Assembly (NCBI RefSeq): GCF_018130065.1
Contig: NZ_JAFCME010000026.1
Coordinates: forward strand, 1 to 64,000
Origin: Bradyrhizobium sp. AUGA SZCCT0158
GTDB lineage: Bacteria; Pseudomonadota; Alphaproteobacteria; Rhizobiales; Xanthobacteraceae
Reading direction: 5' to 3'
Length of the DNA stretch: 64,000 bases
The number at the start of each line of letters is the position of its first letter. Positions within the stretch are counted from its first letter, which is position 1. This document shows, in pieces, positions 61,148-64,000 of the stretch. Position numbers and translations under genes: made by a program. The notes under the pieces were generated by a model, which saw only the letters and a program-made list of their open reading frames with translations, searched no databases and was not told where the DNA came from.

Positions 61148-63667
61148 ATGTCGGGCGTAGTCGCGGCGATGCGTCGAAACCTGCTGTCGTGCACCTCACT
61201 GGCACGTCACGGCATGATTGCGCTCGCCTCTGCTTTATCCCTCGTATCGGAACCGGCCTTGGCCGGCGATTTACCGCTCTCCGAGGTGATTTCGGCCTGG
61301 CTCGACCTCAATCAGCAGGAATTCGCGGTCCTGACCACGGCATTGTCGCTGCTCGGCTTTACCGTCGTGGCGGCGATCCTGCTGATGCGCACCCGCGTCA
61401 AGGCGACCCGCACCGAGGTCCGCCTGCGCCAGGACATCGCCGATCTGCAGGTGCAGGCCGACCGCTTGCGGGCGCTGCTGTTCGCCGAGCCGCAAGTTCT
61501 GATCTCCTGGGCCGCAGGCGACAGCCGGCCCCAGATCAGCGGTGACACCGCGCTGTTGATCTCGCAGGAAGCGTTGCAAAATTCACCGCAGCGGATCCTC
61601 GCCTTTGGAACCTGGTTGCCCCCGGAACCGGCGCTGCAGATGGACCATGCCGTCGATGCGTTGCGCGAGGCCGGGGAAGGCTTTCTGCTCAACCTCTCGA
61701 CCTCGAACGGCCGCGCGATCGAGGCGATGGGCCGCGCCATCGGTGGCCAAGCCGTTGTTCGGATTCGCGAACTTGGCGGGTTGCGCCGCGAACTCGCCGA
61801 ATCCAACCTGCGCTACAAGACGCTGCAGGAAGAGACCGAGCTGCTGCGTGACTTCGCCGCGGCTGCGCCCTGGCCGATCTGGGCCAAGAGCCCCGAGGGC
61901 AATCTGCGCTACGCCAATACGGCCTATGTGCGAGCGACCGAAGGAACCAGCGTCGCCGATGTCGTCCGTCGCAACCTCGAACTTTTGGAAACCGACCAGC
62001 GCACCGACATGAGCCGGACCTTGAACGACAGTTCCAGCTTCAGCGCGCGGCTGCCGATCGTCGTCAGCGGCGAACGACGGATCTATGACGTGCAGGCCTT
62101 GAAGCTTGGCGGCGGCAGCGCCGGCATCGCGATCGACGCCAGCGAGGCGACCCAGCTGCGCGCCGCGCTGCAGCGGATGGTGGAGGCGCATCGCCGTACC
62201 CTCGACCAATTGTCGTCGGGGGTTGCGGTATTCGACGCCCAGCGCCGGCTCGCCTTCTACAACGAATCCTACCGCCGGCTGTGGGGCCTCGATCAGACCT
62301 TCCTCGACGGCCAGCCCGACGATTCCAGTGTGCTCGACCGGCTGCGCGCCACGCGCAAACTCCCGGAGCAGCCGGACTTCCGGGCCTGGAAAGCCAAGCT
62401 GCACGAGGCCTATCGCGCGGTCGAGCCGGAGACCTACACCTGGTTCCTGCCCGACGGCCGCGCGGTCAGCGTCGTCACCACGCCGAACCTCGAAGGCGGC
62501 GTCACCTATTTGTTCGACAATGTCACCGAAAGCCTCGATCTGGCGCGGCGGTTCGACGGGCTGACGAGGGTGCAGCACGAGACGCTCAGCAATCTCGCCG
62601 AAGCGGTCGCGGTGTTCGGCAGCAATGGCCGGGTGGAACTGTTCAATCCCGCCTTCGCCAAGATCTGGAAGCTGTCGGAAGAGCAGCTGCGCGAGCAGCC
62701 CCACATCGAGACCGTGGAAACCTGGTGCAAGCCGCTGTTCGACGACGCCCTGACCTGGCGCGCATTGCGCGAGGCGATTACCGCGATCGGCAACCGGGCG
62801 CAGGTGGCGCTGAAGCTCGAGCGCAAGGACGGCAGCGTGCTGACCTGCATGACCATGCCGTTGCCGGACGGCGCCACCATGCTGACCTTCCAGGACATCA
62901 CCGACACCGAGAATGTCGAGCGCGCGCTGCGCGAACGCAACGAGGCGCTCGAGACCGCCGACCAGATGAAGGTCGATTTCGTCCACCACGTGTCCTACGA
63001 GCTGCGCGCCCCGCTCACCACCATCATCGGCTTCGCGCACTTCCTGAGCGATCCCTCGACCGGTCCGCTGACGCCAAAGCAGGCCGAGTATCTCGACTAC
63101 GTCACCAAATCCACCAACGCGCTGCTGGCGCTGACCAACAACATCCTCGATCTCGCCACCATCGACGCCGGCGCCATGAAGCTCGAGCTCGGCCCGGTCA
63201 ACATCGCCAAAGCCATCGAGCAGGCCAGAGAAGGCATTCAGGACCGGCTCGCCACCGACCGCATCGAACTCAGGGTCGACATCGATCCCAGCATCGGCGA
63301 CTTCACCGGCGACGAACGCCGCGTGGTGCAGGTGCTCTATAATCTGCTCGCCAATGCCGTCGGCTTCTCGCCGCATGATGCAACCGTCAGCATCAGCGCG
63401 CGGCGCAACGAGCATCGCGTCATCTTCACCGTCACAGATTCCGGTCCGGGTATCCCGCCCGACGTCAAGGACAAGGTGTTCGACTGGTTCGAGAGCCATT
63501 CCAACGGCTCGCGGCACCGCGGCGCAGGGCTTGGTCTGTCGCTGGTGCGCTCCTTTGTCGAACTGCACGGCGGCAAGGTGCGGGTCGATTCGGAGCTCGG
63601 CAAGGGCACGACGGTCACGTGCGACTTTCCGATCGACCAGAACGCCCACCGCAACGCCGCCGAATGA
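61148..63667 (+). CDS. divL: DivL-type cell-cycle pseudokinase
   Basis: An 839-residue sensor with a short N-terminal membrane segment region (about 20-85), several PAS domains and a C-terminal HisKA-HATPase module. In the phosphoacceptor helix VDFVHHVSYELRAPLTT, Y617 stands where kinases have His, the defining DivL feature. The ATP-binding N box (NLLANAVGFSP) and G box (GAGLGLSLV) remain. In Caulobacter, DivL works with CckA to control CtrA. ATG 61148 is chosen. It overlaps tsaE by ATGA. Confidence 0.93.
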   Translation: MSGVVAAMRRNLLSCTSLARHGMIALASALSLVSEPALAGDLPLSEVISAWLDLNQQEFAVLTTALSLLGFTVVAAILLMRTRVKATRTEVRLRQDIADLQVQADRLRALLFAEPQVLISWAAGDSRPQISGDTALLISQEALQNSPQRILAFGTWLPPEPALQMDHAVDALREAGEGFLLNLSTSNGRAIEAMGRAIGGQAVVRIRELGGLRRELAESNLRYKTLQEETELLRDFAAAAPWPIWAKSPEGNLRYANTAYVRATEGTSVADVVRRNLELLETDQRTDMSRTLNDSSSFSARLPIVVSGERRIYDVQALKLGGGSAGIAIDASEATQLRAALQRMVEAHRRTLDQLSSGVAVFDAQRRLAFYNESYRRLWGLDQTFLDGQPDDSSVLDRLRATRKLPEQPDFRAWKAKLHEAYRAVEPETYTWFLPDGRAVSVVTTPNLEGGVTYLFDNVTESLDLARRFDGLTRVQHETLSNLAEAVAVFGSNGRVELFNPAFAKIWKLSEEQLREQPHIETVETWCKPLFDDALTWRALREAITAIGNRAQVALKLERKDGSVLTCMTMPLPDGATMLTFQDITDTENVERALRERNEALETADQMKVDFVHHVSYELRAPLTTIIGFAHFLSDPSTGPLTPKQAEYLDYVTKSTNALLALTNNILDLATIDAGAMKLELGPVNIAKAIEQAREGIQDRLATDRIELRVDIDPSIGDFTGDERRVVQVLYNLLANAVGFSPHDATVSISARRNEHRVIFTVTDSGPGIPPDVKDKVFDWFESHSNGSRHRGAGLGLSLVRSFVELHGGKVRVDSELGKGTTVTCDFPIDQNAHRNAAE

Positions 63668-64000
63668 CCGTATCAGCGACATTCTCGGTGGCGCTCGCGA
63701 ACGAGACCGCGACCGCGCAACTGATGGCCGATCTTGCGTTGCTGGTTGGCCCGGGCGATGTGATCACGCTGTCGGGCGATCTCGGCGCCGGCAAGACATC
63801 CGCGGCGCGGGCGATGATCCGCTATCTCTCCAGCGACGAGACGCTGGAAGTGCCGAGCCCGACATTCACGCTGGCGCAAAGCTATGACCAGCCGTTTCCG
63901 ATCGTTCATGCCGATCTCTATCGCATCAACGATGCGAGCGAGTTGGAGGAAATCGGCCTGTCGCCGCTGCCTGAGGGCGCGCTGGCGCTGATCGAATGGC
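63664..64000 (+). CDS. tsaE: tRNA threonylcarbamoyladenosine biosynthesis ATPase TsaE, N-terminal part
   Basis: A P-loop ATPase of t6A biosynthesis, cut by the window end after about 112 codons. Walker A GDLGAGKT is at 38-45, and PSPTFTLAQSYD and HADLYRI follow as in the family. In relatives it is often fused to a phosphotransferase; the window ends too soon to tell. Coupled to divL by a 4-base overlap. tsaB of the same pathway is at 14643. Confidence 0.92.
   Translation, partial: MTVSATFSVALANETATAQLMADLALLVGPGDVITLSGDLGAGKTSAARAMIRYLSSDETLEVPSPTFTLAQSYDQPFPIVHADLYRINDASELEEIGLSPLPEGALALIEW

Overview
The window reads as a chromosomal segment of a high-GC alphaproteobacterium, most probably Bradyrhizobium or a close relative. 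The reasons are the Irr regulator with a GCPWH heme motif, the divergent katG-oxyR pair, a PraR-like XRE regulator, a DivL-type tyrosine 'kinase', the fabA-fabB/irr arrangement, and several families of short palindromic intergenic repeats that I associate with this lineage. No rRNA, tRNA, insertion sequence, integrase or CRISPR array was seen. This assignment rests on recognised protein features, not on a database search.

Layout. 0.26-5.1 kb: a decaying type I restriction-modification locus. hsdR has lost its second helicase region, hsdM has a one-base insertion, and hsdS is intact. 5.2-8.2 kb (minus strand): a PfkB-family adenosine kinase, then an RsbQ-like hydrolase paired with a PAS histidine kinase. 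8.6-15.8 kb: CPA2 antiporter, murJ, trpS, a UspA protein, a NifU-type Fe-S protein, tsaB and rimI. 15.9-23 kb: fur, a HAD phosphatase, then the tightly packed miaB-phoH-ybeY-corC-lnt run. 23.2-26.9 kb: XRE regulator, M20 peptidase, trmB, DUF2336. 27.1-37.6 kb: the translation/RNA operon rimP-nusA-ylxR-infB-rbfA-truB-rpsO-pnp, with a visible promoter and a terminator-like hairpin in its leader. 37.8-41.8 kb: oxidative stress block (Tat-exported SOD, katG, divergent oxyR). 42.1-46.2 kb: GST, fabB-fabA, irr, SH3 protein. 46.6-48.3 kb: 2-hydroxyacid dehydrogenase and a P-loop kinase. 48.4-51.7 kb: an accessory patch with two short peptides carrying double-glycine-like leaders, a LysR regulator, an aldo/keto reductase with an in-frame amber codon, and an eight-cysteine protein. 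51.7-64 kb: MoeB/ThiF, an inactive-looking trypsin-like protein, ggt, mutM, ubiE-ubiB, a coaBC gene with a ribbon-helix-helix domain fused at its N-terminus, dut, divL and the start of tsaE.

Points most worth a second look: (i) the RHH-CoaBC fusion, which has a 25-bp dyad in its promoter placed like an antitoxin operator; (ii) the peptide plus eight-cysteine protein pair at 50.9-51.7 kb and the related peptide at 48.4 kb, possibly an undescribed secreted or modified peptide system; (iii) both lesions in the restriction locus lie in short inverted repeats; (iv) several convergent gene pairs are separated by palindromic elements, one of them with perfect 28-bp terminal inverted repeats; (v) unexplained perfect dyads upstream of irr and of the PraR-like gene.
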